A stretch of 64,000 nucleotides of DNA, from contig CANESI010000002.1 of the NCBI GenBank assembly GCA_947441065.1, positions 90,191 to 154,190 on the forward strand. Reading direction: 5' to 3'. Source of the stretch: Caulobacteraceae bacterium. GTDB taxonomy: Bacteria; Pseudomonadota; Alphaproteobacteria; Caulobacterales; Caulobacteraceae. Made by a program: the position numbers and the translations under genes. Every line of letters begins with the position of its first letter. Position 1 is the first letter of the stretch. This document shows positions 35,422 through 45,258 of this stretch, piece after piece. The notes beneath the pieces were generated by a model. That model searched no databases and was not told where the DNA came from. It saw nothing but the letters and a program-made list of their open reading frames with translations.

Positions 35422-35442
35422 AGATGGTCATTTTAACCATCT
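35422..35442 (-). promoter_or_regulatory. inverted repeat just upstream of the autotransporter ribosome site
   Basis: AGATGGT (35422-35428) and ACCATCT (35436-35442) are perfect 7-bp arms seven bases apart. The right-hand side abuts the GGAGG ribosome site of the autotransporter gene. It may be an operator or a leader hairpin that affects ribosome access. Confidence 0.4.
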
Positions 35443-35492
35443 TGGGATGCAAAAAGATTTAGGCAACTGCTATTTTTGGCGGTGCGCCCGAC

Positions 35493-36542
35493 CTACAGCG
35501 ACCCTGACGCATAGCGTTTGGCCATGATGCCGAGCGCGATGGGTTTGATGCTCGAGCCGTGGCCCGCAGCGCCGAACTGTTCAAAGCGCGCGCGGCAGAC
35601 GGCGGCCATGGCGTCCTTAGCGGGCTTGAGATATTTGCGCGGGTCAAACTCCTCGCGACTTTCACTGAGGATGCGGCGGATCTGGCCGGTCATGGCCAAG
35701 CGGTTGTCCGTATCGACATTGATCTTGCGCACGCCGTGCTTAATGCCGCGCTGGATCTCCTCGACTGGCACACCCCAAGTCTGGGGCATCTCGCCGCCAT
35801 GGGCATTGATGATGTCTTGCAGGTCTTGCGGTACCGACGAAGAGCCATGCATGACCAGATGGGTGTTGGGCAGGCGGCGGTGGATCTCTTCGATCACATT
35901 CATGGCCAGAATGTCACCGTCCGGCTTGCGGGTGAACTTATAGGCCCCGTGTGAGGTGCCCATGGCGATGGCCAGAGCATCAACACCGGTGCGGCGGACA
36001 AAGTCGACGGCCTGATCGGGGTCGGTCAGCAGTTGATCATGTGACAGGACGCCCTCAGCGCCGTGGCCATCTTCGGCCTCGCCCATGCCGCTTTCCAGTG
36101 AGCCCAGAACGCCCAGTTCGCCCTCGACCGAGACGCCGCAACTATGGGCCATTTCGGTAACGCGGCGAGTGACCTCGACATTGTACTCATAGCTGGCCGG
36201 GGTCTTGGCGTCCTCTTCCAGCGAGCCGTCCATCATCACCGAGGTAAAGCCATATTGGATCGCGGTGGCGCAGGTGGCCGGACCATTGCCATGGTCCTGG
36301 TGCATACAAACGGGAAGGTGGGGATAGATCTCGACCAGAGCATCGATCATGCGGGCCAACATGATGTCATTGGCATAGGAGCGAGCGCCCCGGCTGGCCT
36401 GAATAATTACCGGCGCATTGACCGCGTCGGCAGCCTCCATGATCGCCAGGCCCTGCTCCATATTGTTAATATTGAAGGCGGGCACGCCATAGTCATGCTC
36501 GGCGGCGTGGTCCAGAAGCTGGCGAAGGGTAATGCGGGCCAA
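35493..36542 (-). CDS. fbaA: fructose-bisphosphate aldolase, class II
   Basis: A zinc-dependent aldolase of 349 residues that splits fructose-1,6-bisphosphate. Zinc ligands lie in [10 protein letters not shown], and the family motifs [17 protein letters not shown] (with the acidic catalytic region), [10 protein letters not shown] and HGSSSVPQ are present. It belongs to the Calvin-type/long class II subgroup (fda). It follows pgk by 37 bp in the tkt-gap-pgk-fbaA order. Confidence 0.95.
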   Translation of the reverse strand: MARITLRQLLDHAAEHDYGVPAFNINNMEQGLAIMEAADAVNAPVIIQASRGARSYANDIMLARMIDALVEIYPHLPVCMHQDHGNGPATCATAIQYGFTSVMMDGSLEEDAKTPASYEYNVEVTRRVTEMAHSCGVSVEGELGVLGSLESGMGEAEDGHGAEGVLSHDQLLTDPDQAVDFVRRTGVDALAIAMGTSHGAYKFTRKPDGDILAMNVIEEIHRRLPNTHLVMHGSSSVPQDLQDIINAHGGEMPQTWGVPVEEIQRGIKHGVRKINVDTDNRLAMTGQIRRILSESREEFDPRKYLKPAKDAMAAVCRARFEQFGAAGHGSSIKPIALGIMAKRYASGSL

Positions 36543-36579
36543 GATGTTTCTCCGTGTCTAATCTGTGTTCGAAAGGGCC

Positions 36580-37767
36580 TTAAGCCTCTAGGGCGGCGAC
36601 GCCCGGCAAGGTCTTGCCTTCCATCCATTCCAAAAAGGCCCCACCTGCCGTTGACACAAAGGTCAGATCGGCGGCAACGCCAGCATGATTGAGGGCCGAA
36701 ACCGTATCGCCGCCGCCCGCGACGACGACCAGAGCGCCAGATTGGGTTAGCCGTGCTGCAGCCTTGGCGGCGGCGACGGTTGCCCGATCAAAGGGCGGCA
36801 TTTCAAAGACGCCGAGCGGGCCGTTCCAAATCAAGGTCTTGGACGCCTCCATGGCCGCGACCAAGCGGGCCACCGATTGGGGTCCGGCATCGAGGATACG
36901 CTCATCGGGTTCTATCGCGCCGAGGGCTCGGGTCCGGGCTGGTGCACCGGGCTCCATCTTTTCGGCCACGACGATGTCGATGGGCAGCAGGAGCTCGCAG
37001 CCGCTGGCGGCGGCAAGGCTCATAATCTCACGGGGCGTGTCCGCCAGATCCTTCTCACAATAGGAGGCCCCAACATCCCAGCCCTGCGCAAACAGGAAGG
37101 TGTTGGCCATGCCGCCGCCAATGGCCAGGCGATCAAGCCGCGTGACAAGGTTCTTCAAGAGGTCCAGCTTGGTCGAAACCTTGGACCCGCCGACAATGCC
37201 CAGAACCGGACGTTCCGGCTTGCCCAGCGCCTTTTCGAGGGCCTCCAGTTCGCGCCTCATGGCCTCGCCCGCATAGGCGGGGATCAGCCGCGCCAGCCCT
37301 TCGGTCGAGGCGTGGGCGCGGTGCGCCGCCGAGAAGGCATCATTGACATAAAGATCGCCCAGGCGGGCCAAGGCCTTGGCAAAGGCGGGATCATTGGCCT
37401 CTTCGCCGCTATTATAGCGAAGGTTTTCTAAGAGCAGCACATCGCCCGCCTTCATGGCGGCGACAGCGGTCTCAGCCTCTTGGCCGATACAATCATCGGC
37501 AAAGGCGACGGGTACACCCAAAAGGGCAGCCAGAGGGCCTGCGATGGGCGCAAGGCTCATGGAGGCGACACGCTTGCCCTTGGGCCGGTCGAAATGGGCC
37601 AGCAATATGACCTTGGCCCCGCCAGCGCGGAGCCTTTCAATGGTCGGAAGGGCGGCGCGAAGACGGGTGTCATCACTGACCGCCCCGTCCTGCATCGGCA
37701 CATTGAAATCGACGCGCACCAGAGCGCGCTTTTGAGAAAGGTCGGCCTGGTCCAGCGATCGAAACAT
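36580..37767 (-). CDS. pgk: phosphoglycerate kinase
   Basis: Pgk makes ATP from 1,3-bisphosphoglycerate. The 395 residues carry [11 protein letters not shown] at the N-terminus, [22 protein letters not shown], the [13 protein letters not shown] hinge region, WNGPLGVFE and the C-terminal GGGDTVSAL. It lies nine bases downstream of gap, consistent with one transcript. Confidence 0.97.
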   Translation of the reverse strand: MFRSLDQADLSQKRALVRVDFNVPMQDGAVSDDTRLRAALPTIERLRAGGAKVILLAHFDRPKGKRVASMSLAPIAGPLAALLGVPVAFADDCIGQEAETAVAAMKAGDVLLLENLRYNSGEEANDPAFAKALARLGDLYVNDAFSAAHRAHASTEGLARLIPAYAGEAMRRELEALEKALGKPERPVLGIVGGSKVSTKLDLLKNLVTRLDRLAIGGGMANTFLFAQGWDVGASYCEKDLADTPREIMSLAAASGCELLLPIDIVVAEKMEPGAPARTRALGAIEPDERILDAGPQSVARLVAAMEASKTLIWNGPLGVFEMPPFDRATVAAAKAAARLTQSGALVVVAGGGDTVSALNHAGVAADLTFVSTAGGAFLEWMEGKTLPGVAALEA

Positions 37768-37776
37768 CAGCGGTCC

Positions 37777-38784
37777 TTAGAGGAATTTCGCCAGCACCAG
37801 GGCGGTGTCGCTCATGCGCGTGGCAAAGCCCCACTCATTGTCATACCAGGTCAGGACCCGTGCCAACTTGCCATCAATGACTTGGGTCTGGGGCAGAGCC
37901 ACGGTCGATGAGGCGTCAATGTGGTTGATGTCCACCGAAACCAAGGGATCGGACGAGACCGCCAAAACCCCCTTCAGATAGCCGTTGGCGGCATCGGTGA
38001 GGGCCTGATTGATCTCTTCCACCGTCACATCGCGGCTCGGGACGATCTTAAGGTCGACCACCGAAACATTGGGGGTGGGAACGCGGATCGAGGAGCCGTC
38101 CAGCTTGCCCTTCAGTTTGGGCAAGACCAGACCGACAGCCTTGGCAGCCCCGGTCGAGGTCGGGATCATCGAGACCGACGCGGCTCTGGCCCGGTAGAGG
38201 TCCTTATGCATCTGGTCCAGCGAGGGCTGGTCATTGGTGTAGGAGTGGATGGTGGTCATATAGCCGCGCTCAATGCCGCAAAGGGCGTCTAGCACTTGGG
38301 CGACGGGGGCAAGGCAGTTGGTGGTGCAGGAGGCGTTGGACACGACCAGATCGTCGGCGGTGATCTCATTGTGATTGACGCCGTAAACGATGGTCTTGTC
38401 GGCATTGTCGCAAGGGGCGCTGACCAGAACCCGCTTGGCACCGGCCTCAAGGTGGGCAGCCGCCGCGGCCTTGGTGGTGAAGATGCCGGTACATTCCAGC
38501 GCAATATCGACGCCCAATTCCTTGTGCGGCAGGTCGGCGGGGTTACGGATCGCCGTGACTCTAATCTTGCCGGTGCCGACATCGATATAGTCTTCGCCCG
38601 AAGTCACCGTGCCGGGGAAGCGGCCATGGACACTGTCATAGCGCAGGAGGTGGGCATTGGTTTCCACTGGACCCAGATCGTTGATCGCCACAACCTCGAT
38701 ATCCGTGCGGCCATGCTCGATGATCGAGCGCAAGACCAGACGACCGATACGGCCAAAGCCGTTAATGGCGACGCGAACAGCCAT
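37777..38784 (-). CDS. gap: glyceraldehyde-3-phosphate dehydrogenase, type I
   Basis: A 335-residue NAD-dependent dehydrogenase. It starts [19 protein letters not shown], with the catalytic cysteine in [12 protein letters not shown] and the C-terminal [12 protein letters not shown]. The ATG at 38784 has AAGGAG upstream; the longer frame starting at 38862 is rejected. The gene leads into pgk and fbaA. Confidence 0.97.
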   Translation of the reverse strand: MAVRVAINGFGRIGRLVLRSIIEHGRTDIEVVAINDLGPVETNAHLLRYDSVHGRFPGTVTSGEDYIDVGTGKIRVTAIRNPADLPHKELGVDIALECTGIFTTKAAAAAHLEAGAKRVLVSAPCDNADKTIVYGVNHNEITADDLVVSNASCTTNCLAPVAQVLDALCGIERGYMTTIHSYTNDQPSLDQMHKDLYRARAASVSMIPTSTGAAKAVGLVLPKLKGKLDGSSIRVPTPNVSVVDLKIVPSRDVTVEEINQALTDAANGYLKGVLAVSSDPLVSVDINHIDASSTVALPQTQVIDGKLARVLTWYDNEWGFATRMSDTALVLAKFL

Positions 38785-38955
38785 GGGAAAATACTCCTTA
38801 AATTCGGCGCGAGCCGAAGCCGACCGCGAGCGCGATCTCATTTGTAGGCGGTTTTGCGACACCCGGCGGTGAAGTCAAGAGCCAGCGCCCGATGTCCAGC
38901 GTTGTCATCAAGGCTGAAGGCCAAGCCATGGCCATTCGAGCCTTTTGATGTGGCT

Positions 38956-40926
38956 TTAGAGGCGGCTTTTGGCCGCGTCTGCGACCGCTTCGGCGGTGAT
39001 GCCAAAGGCCTCATAGAGCTTTTCATAGGGCGCGCTGGCCCCAAAACTGCTCATGCCGACAAAGCCGCCTGATTCGCCGATAAAGCGCTCCCAGCCCATG
39101 CGCACCCCAGCCTCGACGGCGACCCGAACCTTGGCCTTACCGATAATGGCAGCTTGGCTCTTGGCCGACTGGCGATCAAACAGTTCCCAGCAGGGGGTGG
39201 AGACCACCCGCGTGCCGATACCGTCGGCCTGCAAGAGGGCGCGGGCAGCCAGAGCGATGGAGACTTCTGAGCCCGACGCGAACAGGGTGACCTTGGCCTC
39301 GCCCAGATCGGAGCCGGCCAGTTCATAGGCGCCTTGAGCCGACAGGTTGCTGGCCGAGGCGGTGGTGCGGGCGGCAGGAACCTTCTGGCGCGATAGAGCC
39401 ATAACGGTGGGCATGGTCTTTTCCGTCAGGGCCGCTTGCCAGCATTCCGCCGTCTCAACCGCGTCAGCAGGGCGCATGACCAAGAGGCCGGGCATGGCGC
39501 GTAAGGAGGCAACATGCTCGATCGGCTGGTGGGTCGGGCCATCTTCGCCCAGACCGATAGAATCGTGGGTCATGACATGGATCACGCGCGTGCCCATTAG
39601 GGCTCCAAGCCGGATGGCTGGGCGCGAATAGTCGGAAAAGACAAGGAAGGTGCCGGAATAGGGAATGACACCGCCATGCAGGGCCATACCGTTCATGGCG
39701 GCCGCCATGCCGAACTCGCGCACGCCATAATGGACATAACGGCCCGCATAGTCGGGGCCGTCAAAGGGCTGCATACCCTTAACGATGGTGTTGTTGGAGC
39801 CGGTCAGATCTGCGGACCCCCCGATCATTTCGGGGATCGATGGGATCAAGGCTTCTAGCGCCGAACCCGAATGGACGCGGGTGGCATTGTTGGGCTTTTC
39901 ATCGACGGCCTTGGCAATATGGGCCTTGAGGGCCTCAAAGGCACCAACCGGCAGATCGCCCTTCATAGCGCGGGTCAGATCCGCACCCTTGGCCGAGGCC
40001 TTGAGGCGCGCTTCCCAGGCCCGGCGCAGCTTGCCACCGCGCTTGCCGACCTTGCGCCAAGCGCTAGCAATATCGTCTGGCACCTCAAAGGGAGCAGCCG
40101 TCCAGCCCATCTTGGCCTTGGAGGCGGCGATCTCGCCATCGTCCAAGGTGCCGTGGGTCTTGGGATTGCCTTCGAAGTTGGCCGAGCCCTTGCCGATCAG
40201 GGTCTTGGCAGCGATCAGGCTTGGCCGATCCTGCTTGAGGGCCCAAGCCATTGCCCGGCGCAGCGCGCCCATATCGTGGCCATCAACGGCCTTGGTCGCC
40301 CAGCCAGCGGCCTTGAAGCGCGCGATCTGATCGCCCGCCTCAGCAACCCCAACCTTGCCGTCGATGGTCGCGTCATTGTCGTCCCAAATTACGGTCAGCT
40401 TGGAGAGTTTCAGTCGGCCAGCCAAGGAGATGGCCTCATGGCTGACGCCCTCCATCAAACAGCCGTCACCGGCCATGACCCAGGTGCGGTGGTCGACCAG
40501 TTCATCACCATAACGGGCGCTAAGGCTGCGTTCCGCCATGGCCATGCCGACGGCGGTGGCAATACCTTGGCCCAAGGGACCGGTCGTGGTCTCCACCCCG
40601 GGCGTATGACCAAATTCAGGGTGGCCGGGGGTCTTAGAGCCCCACTGACGGAAGGCTTCCAACTCCTGCTTGGTGACGGCCTTAAAGCCGGTCAGGTGCA
40701 GTAGCGAATAGATCAACATGGAGCCATGGCCCGCCGACAGGACGAACCGGTCACGGTCGGCCCAATCGGGTTTGGCGGCATCAAACTTTAGAAACTTTGA
40801 CCAGAGCACGGTGGCGGCATCGGCCAGGCCCATCGGGGCGCCGAGATGGCCGGACTTGGCCTTGCCCACGGCGTCCATGGACAATACGCGAATGGCATTT
40901 GCCATATCTTGTGGGGTGGCGGTCAT
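38956..40926 (-). CDS. tkt: transketolase
   Basis: A thiamine-diphosphate enzyme of 656 residues in the pentose phosphate pathway. GKAKSGHLGAPMG at the start, GHGSMLIYSLLHL, the TPP motif MAGDGCLMEGVSHEA...WDDN, and HDSIGLGEDGPTHQP in the pyrimidine-binding domain are present. From residue about 255 a few segments are unusual: HMG in GHDMGALRRA. The ATG at 40926 is the family start. It heads the minus-strand sugar-metabolism run and diverges from zauP. Confidence 0.95.
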   Translation of the reverse strand: MTATPQDMANAIRVLSMDAVGKAKSGHLGAPMGLADAATVLWSKFLKFDAAKPDWADRDRFVLSAGHGSMLIYSLLHLTGFKAVTKQELEAFRQWGSKTPGHPEFGHTPGVETTTGPLGQGIATAVGMAMAERSLSARYGDELVDHRTWVMAGDGCLMEGVSHEAISLAGRLKLSKLTVIWDDNDATIDGKVGVAEAGDQIARFKAAGWATKAVDGHDMGALRRAMAWALKQDRPSLIAAKTLIGKGSANFEGNPKTHGTLDDGEIAASKAKMGWTAAPFEVPDDIASAWRKVGKRGGKLRRAWEARLKASAKGADLTRAMKGDLPVGAFEALKAHIAKAVDEKPNNATRVHSGSALEALIPSIPEMIGGSADLTGSNNTIVKGMQPFDGPDYAGRYVHYGVREFGMAAAMNGMALHGGVIPYSGTFLVFSDYSRPAIRLGALMGTRVIHVMTHDSIGLGEDGPTHQPIEHVASLRAMPGLLVMRPADAVETAECWQAALTEKTMPTVMALSRQKVPAARTTASASNLSAQGAYELAGSDLGEAKVTLFASGSEVSIALAARALLQADGIGTRVVSTPCWELFDRQSAKSQAAIIGKAKVRVAVEAGVRMGWERFIGESGGFVGMSSFGASAPYEKLYEAFGITAEAVADAAKSRL

Positions 40927-41158
40927 GCTGCGGTCCTGATCAGAGACAATTCTTGCGCCGGAGGTTGCATGCTGCGCCGCCAAGGTCAAGGAAACCCAAG
41001 GCCCCAAGCGCCCAAAGGAACGCCTAAAGGATCGATTGGCCCCACGTCCCACCTAGTCATTGTGCCCCTTTGCATCATGACTATAGAATAGGCCTCATGT
41101 TGAACGCCGGGCGCGGGCCTTATGTTTGGGCGAGCAACAGACCTAAAGGACGGATGCC

Positions 41159-41473
41159 ATGCGAGACCTCTCCGGAGATAATGCGGTTGATCTGGCCGTT
41201 TTGCGGCTGGAACGGGCGGTGAGCCTGCTCGAGGCGCGGCTTGGCGATGTGATGAGCGCGGCTCAGCCCAATAGTTCTGGCCTGTTTGATGAGGATCGCT
41301 CGCGTCTGGCCGCAGAATTAGACGCGTCGCGTGCGCGTGAGCAGGCCTTGGTTGAGGCCGGACGGCAGGCATCTACTGCGCTCGGCAAGGCGATTGTCGG
41401 GATCAAATCTGCCCTGACCGAAGAGGTTGACCTCTTTTCGAGCCTGACGGCCCCATCGGATGCGGAGGCCTGA
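41159..41473 (+). CDS. zauP: ZauP-like coiled-coil protein (DUF4164)
   Basis: A 104-residue, mostly helical protein with coiled-coil character at about residues 10-75 (AVLRLERAVSLLEARL and AELDASRAREQALVEAG). In Caulobacter the gene directly upstream of zapA encodes ZauP, which works with ZapA to focus the Z-ring at division. The same position and size here support that assignment; the sequence alone is too simple. It ends three bases before zapA. Confidence 0.8.
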   Translation: MRDLSGDNAVDLAVLRLERAVSLLEARLGDVMSAAQPNSSGLFDEDRSRLAAELDASRAREQALVEAGRQASTALGKAIVGIKSALTEEVDLFSSLTAPSDAEA

Positions 41474-41475
41474 TC

Positions 41476-41826
41476 ATGGCGCAGATCACCATCGACATTA
41501 ACGGTAAGCCCTATGTGATTGGCTGTGAGGACGGGCAAGAGGCCCACCTGACCGAGATTGCTGGCGTCTTTGATCAACAGGTTCGTCAGATCGCAGGCGA
41601 GGTCGGCACCTTGACCGAAGCGCGACTGTTCTTGATGGCGGCCCTGATGATGGCCGACGATCTGACCGACACCCGCAATCGCTTGGTCAAGGCCCAGGGC
41701 GAGGCGGCGCGCTATGCCACGGACATCAGCCGCATCGAGCAAAACAGTGCCAAGGCTTTGGACACGGCGGCCCGCAAGATCGAGGCCATCGTCCATCGTG
41801 CCGTAGGATCGACAGACCCCGCCTGA
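41476..41826 (+). CDS. zapA: cell division protein ZapA
   Basis: ZapA binds FtsZ and bundles filaments at midcell. The 116 residues start with AQITIDINGKPYVIGCEDGQE, followed by HLTEIAGVFDQQVRQI and a long C-terminal helix (DDLTDTRNRLVKAQGEAARY). It is co-transcribed with the zauP-like gene and followed by the 6S RNA locus. Confidence 0.93.
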   Translation: MAQITIDINGKPYVIGCEDGQEAHLTEIAGVFDQQVRQIAGEVGTLTEARLFLMAALMMADDLTDTRNRLVKAQGEAARYATDISRIEQNSAKALDTAARKIEAIVHRAVGSTDPA

Positions 41827-41857
41827 GGCGCGCGGGCCGTTAGATTTCATTCAAGGC

Positions 41858-41886
41858 TTGAGGTCAGGCCCCCGGTCCCCTACCTT
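41858..41886 (+). promoter_or_regulatory. sigma-70-type promoter of the 6S RNA
   Basis: TTGAGG (41858-41863) and TACCTT (41881-41886) are 17 bases apart, giving a start near 41893, where the closing stem of the 6S RNA begins. The downstream RNA gene supports the call. Confidence 0.5.
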
Positions 41887-41888
41887 AA

Positions 41889-42068
41889 GGGCGGCGGGTC
41901 TTGCTGTGTTTCGCGTCGAAGACTTCTAATCCCGGGGACCTTAATCAACCTCATAGGGACCTGTTCCTGCCCGCGACCGTGGTTTCGGGCATACGGGGCC
42001 CACCTGGCAAGCCAGGTCCGAGGGGATTGAACACGTCTTCACGGCTGCTACGGCGCCGCCACCCTTTT
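41889..42068 (+). ncRNA. ssrS: 6S RNA
   Basis: 6S RNA mimics an open promoter and holds sigma-70 RNA polymerase in stationary phase. The locus lies between zapA and fau, its conserved place. A closing stem GGCGGCG (41890-41896) pairs with CGCCGCC (42054-42060), and GAAGAC (41918-41923) pairs with GTCTTC (42035-42040). The CCACCTGG...CCAGGTCCGAGGGGATTGA-type hairpin and the CGGCTGCTACGGCGCC tail look like alphaproteobacterial 6S RNAs. A T-run at 42065-42069 ends it. Ends are estimated. Confidence 0.85.
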
Positions 42069-42109
42069 TCTGTCGGCCTTGGTTGCAGGGTCTTGGGCCT
42101 TAAAGACTG

Positions 42110-42703
42110 ATGGTTCACGCCTCTGCCGCCTCCGCCAAGACGATCTTGCGGGCCCAGATGAAGGCCGTGCGGGCCGAGGCCTCTCGTAAAGAGCCCGGGG
42201 CAGGTGCTGCTGCTGCTAAGCACCTCCCGCAATCCTATCTTGGCCGGTTTTCGGTGGTCGCGGGCTATCAGCCGATGGGCTCTGAGATCGATCCCAACCC
42301 CCTTCTGGCAAGGTTCGCGGCGGCAGGGGCGCAGATCGTTCTGCCGCGCACAGCCCCGAAGGGCTCTGGCCTTCCTTTGAGCTTTCACCTCTGGTCGCCC
42401 GGTCAGTCTCTGATCAAGAGCGCCTTTGGCGTGGCCGAGCCTAGCCCTGAGGCGGCGCAACTCACGCCCGATCTGGTGATCGTACCCCTGCTGGCGTTTG
42501 ACCCGCTGGGGCACCGGATGGGCTATGGGCAGGGCCATTATGATCGCACGCTGGAGGCCTTGCGCGCGCAAGGCCCGGTCGTCGCCATCGGCCTCGCTTT
42601 CGAGGCTCAAAAGGTGGCTTTGGTGCCACGCGAAGATCATGATCAGCCTTTAGACGGTATTTTGACGCAGACGCGCTATATGGCTCTGCGAGAGGATTTT
42701 TAA
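42110..42703 (+). CDS. fau: 5-formyltetrahydrofolate cyclo-ligase
   Basis: It converts 5-formyltetrahydrofolate to methenyltetrahydrofolate using ATP. The 197-residue protein has VAGYQPMGSEIDPNPLL and the C-terminal signature PLLAFDPLGHRMGYGQGHYDR, including the ATP-binding glycine-rich part. Position after zapA and 6S RNA is conserved in proteobacteria, where the gene is also called ygfA. It ends one base before the YmdB-like gene. Confidence 0.93.
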   Translation: MVHASAASAKTILRAQMKAVRAEASRKEPGAGAAAAKHLPQSYLGRFSVVAGYQPMGSEIDPNPLLARFAAAGAQIVLPRTAPKGSGLPLSFHLWSPGQSLIKSAFGVAEPSPEAAQLTPDLVIVPLLAFDPLGHRMGYGQGHYDRTLEALRAQGPVVAIGLAFEAQKVALVPREDHDQPLDGILTQTRYMALREDF

Positions 42704-42704
42704 G

Positions 42705-43526
42705 ATGCGTTTTGCCTTTTTCGGAGATGTGGTTGGTAAGTCGGGCCGCGATGGTCTCGCTGACCATCTGCCCGCCCTGCGTCGTCAGTTGGATCTGGAA
42801 TTTGTCATCGTCAATGCCGAGAATGCAGCGGCAGGCTTTGGCATTACCGAAAACACCGCGCGGGAACTGTTTGAAGCGGGGGCCGATTGCCTGACGCTGG
42901 GCAACCATTCGTGGGACCAAAAAGAGGCCCTGACCTATATTGTCCGCGAACCGCGCCTGATCCGGCCCCTGAACTATCCGCCCTTGGCGGATGCGCCGGG
43001 GCGAGGGTCACAGCTGTTTGAGACCGATCGCGGCCACCGGGTTTTGGTTATCAACCTCTTGGGCCGGGTCCATATGGACGCCCTCGATGATCCTTTCGCA
43101 GCGGTTGACCGAGAGCTGGATGCCTGCCCCTTGGGTCAGGTCTGCGATGCGGCCATCGTCGATATGCATGCCGAAGCCACCTCCGAAAAGATGGCCATGG
43201 GTCATTTCTGTGACGGGCGCGCCAGCCTGATCGTCGGCACCCACACCCATGTGCCCACCGCCGACTGTCAGATCCTCAATGGTGGTTCGGCCTATCAGAC
43301 CGATGCCGGGGCCTGCGCCGACTATGACAGTGTGATCGGTAATCAGAAGGAAGAGCCCTTGCGGCGCTTCACCACCCGCATCAGTCAGGGCCGCTATCAA
43401 CCGGCCTCCGGTCCCGCGACCATCTGCGGCGTGTTCGTCGAGACCGATCCCGCCTCCGGTCTGGCCCGCCGCGTCGAGCCGATCCGCGTTGGTGGGCGCC
43501 TGTCGAGCCACATTCCGCAGGTTTAA
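42705..43526 (+). CDS. YmdB-like metallophosphoesterase
   Basis: A 273-residue calcineurin-like phosphoesterase of the TIGR00282/YmdB family; characterised members hydrolyse cyclic nucleotides. The metal-binding motifs are FFGDVVGKSGRDG, VNAENAA, LGNHSWDQKE, DMHAEATSEK and VGTHTHVPTAD. It is translationally close to fau (one base apart). The physiological substrate here is not known. Confidence 0.9.
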   Translation: MRFAFFGDVVGKSGRDGLADHLPALRRQLDLEFVIVNAENAAAGFGITENTARELFEAGADCLTLGNHSWDQKEALTYIVREPRLIRPLNYPPLADAPGRGSQLFETDRGHRVLVINLLGRVHMDALDDPFAAVDRELDACPLGQVCDAAIVDMHAEATSEKMAMGHFCDGRASLIVGTHTHVPTADCQILNGGSAYQTDAGACADYDSVIGNQKEEPLRRFTTRISQGRYQPASGPATICGVFVETDPASGLARRVEPIRVGGRLSSHIPQV

Positions 43527-43528
43527 GG

Positions 43529-43650
43529 AAACAAGGCCCCCTTCGGCCCTTCGGGCCACTTCCCCCAGAGGGGGAAGATCCACTACAGCAAAATCTTCCC
43601 CCCTTGGGGGACGTGTCGGCGTAGCCGGGGTAGGGGGTTTTTCTTTAAGA
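43529..43650. repeat. intergenic palindromic repeat, family A, copy 3
   Basis: The same layout as the copy at 29612-29727: ACAAGGCCCCC, CTTCCCCCAGAGGGGGAAGAT, ATCTTCCCCC and GGGGTAGGGGG segments in the same order. It starts just after the YmdB-like stop codon and could serve as its terminator. Confidence 0.8.
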
Positions 43651-43660
43651 AAACAAGTAA

Positions 43661-43745
43661 GGCCCTCACCCAACCCTCTCCCTCAGGGAGAGGGTTTATC
43701 GGTACTAGCCCTCGCCCCCTTGGGGGAGAGGGTTGGGTGAGGGGG
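43661..43745. repeat. intergenic palindromic repeat, family B, copy 3
   Basis: A tandem pair of CCCTCNCCC/GGGAGAGGG hairpins with GGCCCTCACC and GGTGAGGGGG outer arms, almost identical in layout to 29744-29830 and again placed just after a family A element. Confidence 0.85.
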
Positions 43746-43789
43746 TCATCCACGCATCTCTCCGCCGCGTTCCCTGCGGAGCGCGGATC

Positions 43790-44236
43790 TTAGACCAGAT
43801 CGTTCGGCTGGCTGGCCGTCAAGCGGCCCAACAGGTCAGCAAGGGTGGCCACCTCATCCTCGCTCCAGCGATCCTTGAACACCTCCTTGGCCTTGCGTTC
43901 CAAGGTCTGGCGCGCGGCCAATATCACCTTGCGGCCCGTATCGGTCAGGGTGACATAGGCCAGCCTCGCGTCGCGGGCATCGGCCTCACGTCCCAACATG
44001 CCGAGCTTTTCGAGCGGCAGGGTCATGCGGGTGACGGTTGAGGGGCTGACACAGAGCCGCTTGGCCAGATCCACCCGGCTGAGCCGCAAGAGCGGGGCCT
44101 GTTCCAGATGCATCATCAGCAGGCTGTCATTGAGCGACAGCCCATGCACCGAGCCCAGCTCTTGTGAAAATTTCTGCTCAAGCAGGGCTTGAGCGCTCAA
44201 TAGCCGGATTACGGCGAGGAAGGATGTTTGGGTCAT
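43790..44236 (-). CDS. MarR family transcriptional regulator
   Basis: A 148-residue regulator with the MarR winged helix: LSRVDLAKRLCVSPSTVTRMTLPLEKLGML, then the wing DARDARLAYVTLTDTGR. The ATG at 44236 is chosen because MTQTSFLAVIRLLSAQ is family-like and the 13 extra upstream residues are not. The divergent region to yebC holds an AT-rich inverted repeat that may be its operator. The ligand is unknown. Confidence 0.88.
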   Translation of the reverse strand: MTQTSFLAVIRLLSAQALLEQKFSQELGSVHGLSLNDSLLMMHLEQAPLLRLSRVDLAKRLCVSPSTVTRMTLPLEKLGMLGREADARDARLAYVTLTDTGRKVILAARQTLERKAKEVFKDRWSEDEVATLADLLGRLTASQPNDLV

Positions 44237-44238
44237 AA

Positions 44239-44260
44239 AACTTATATGAACCGATATGTT
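44239..44260. promoter_or_regulatory. imperfect AT-rich inverted repeat before the MarR gene, possible operator
   Basis: AACTTATAT (44239-44247) and ATATGTT (44254-44260) form an imperfect inverted repeat with spacer GAACCG, directly upstream of the MarR start codon. MarR dimers usually bind such sites over their own promoter. One mismatch per arm. Confidence 0.35.
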
Positions 44261-44390
44261 TCCGAACGCAAGCAACTAGCAACGGATTTGCCGACAAAGC
44301 GGCTTCACGCACGGCAAGGGATGACAAACCCGCCTTTGGAGGTCTAGAACCCCTCATCACTCTGTCGTCTAGAAAGATCGTTCCTCGACC

Positions 44391-45137
44391 ATGGCCGGGC
44401 ATTCCAAATTCAAAAATATCCAGTTTCGTAAGGGCGCGCAGGACAAGAAGCGCTCCAAGATCTTTTCGAAACTGTCGCGGGACATCACCTTGGCAGCCAA
44501 GGGCGGGGTTCCGGACCCAACGGCCAATGCACGGCTGAGGCTGGCCATCGCCAATGCGCGCGCCGAATCCATGCCGAAAGACAATATCGACCGGGCGATC
44601 AAAAAGGCTCTGGGCGGCGAGACCGACACCTATGAAGAGATCCGCTATGAGGGCTTTGGTCCCGGCGGCGTTGGCCTGATCGTTGAGGTCCTGACCGATA
44701 ATCGCAACCGGGCCGCGGCCAATGTCCGCACCGCCTTCAACAAGAACGGCGGCAATCTGGGTGAGACCGGATCGGTGGCCTTCATGTTCGACCGGGTCGG
44801 CCAGATCGTCTATCCGCCCGCCGTGGGCTCCGAGGATGATGTGATGGAGGCCGCGATTGAGGCAGGCGCAGAGGATGCGGAGTCCGACGCCGAGAGCCAC
44901 GTCATCACCACGGCCTTTGAAGACATGAACGCGGTCCTCGAAGTGCTCGAAGGGCGCTTTGGTCCGGCCAAGTCGACCAGCATCATCTGGAAGCCGAAAT
45001 CCTCCAATCCCGTGGCCGGTGATGATGTCGCGACCCTGTTCAAGCTGATTGATGCGCTGGACGATGATGACGATGTCCAGAACGTCTATGGCAATTACGA
45101 TATGTCCGACGAGGACCTCGCCAAGTACGCTGGCTAG
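44391..45137 (+). CDS. yebC: YebC/PmpR family transcriptional regulator or translation factor
   Basis: A 248-residue protein with the family start [21 protein letters not shown], then [29 protein letters not shown] and [18 protein letters not shown]. YebC proteins regulate transcription in some bacteria and recent work also links them to ribosome stalling; the role here is not evident. It lies upstream of ruvC with 121 bp between, the common order yebC-ruvC-ruvA-ruvB. Confidence 0.95.
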   Translation: MAGHSKFKNIQFRKGAQDKKRSKIFSKLSRDITLAAKGGVPDPTANARLRLAIANARAESMPKDNIDRAIKKALGGETDTYEEIRYEGFGPGGVGLIVEVLTDNRNRAAANVRTAFNKNGGNLGETGSVAFMFDRVGQIVYPPAVGSEDDVMEAAIEAGAEDAESDAESHVITTAFEDMNAVLEVLEGRFGPAKSTSIIWKPKSSNPVAGDDVATLFKLIDALDDDDDVQNVYGNYDMSDEDLAKYAG

Positions 45138-45258
45138 GCCAAACCGCCGTTTTTGATCGCTAATCGCGCGGCTGAGCCGGTCTTTCGGCCAAAGAAGCGT
45201 CGTATGGGCGCGTTGAGACTCTTTTCGCGGTGGCGGGGACAGGTCAAGATGCGAACAC

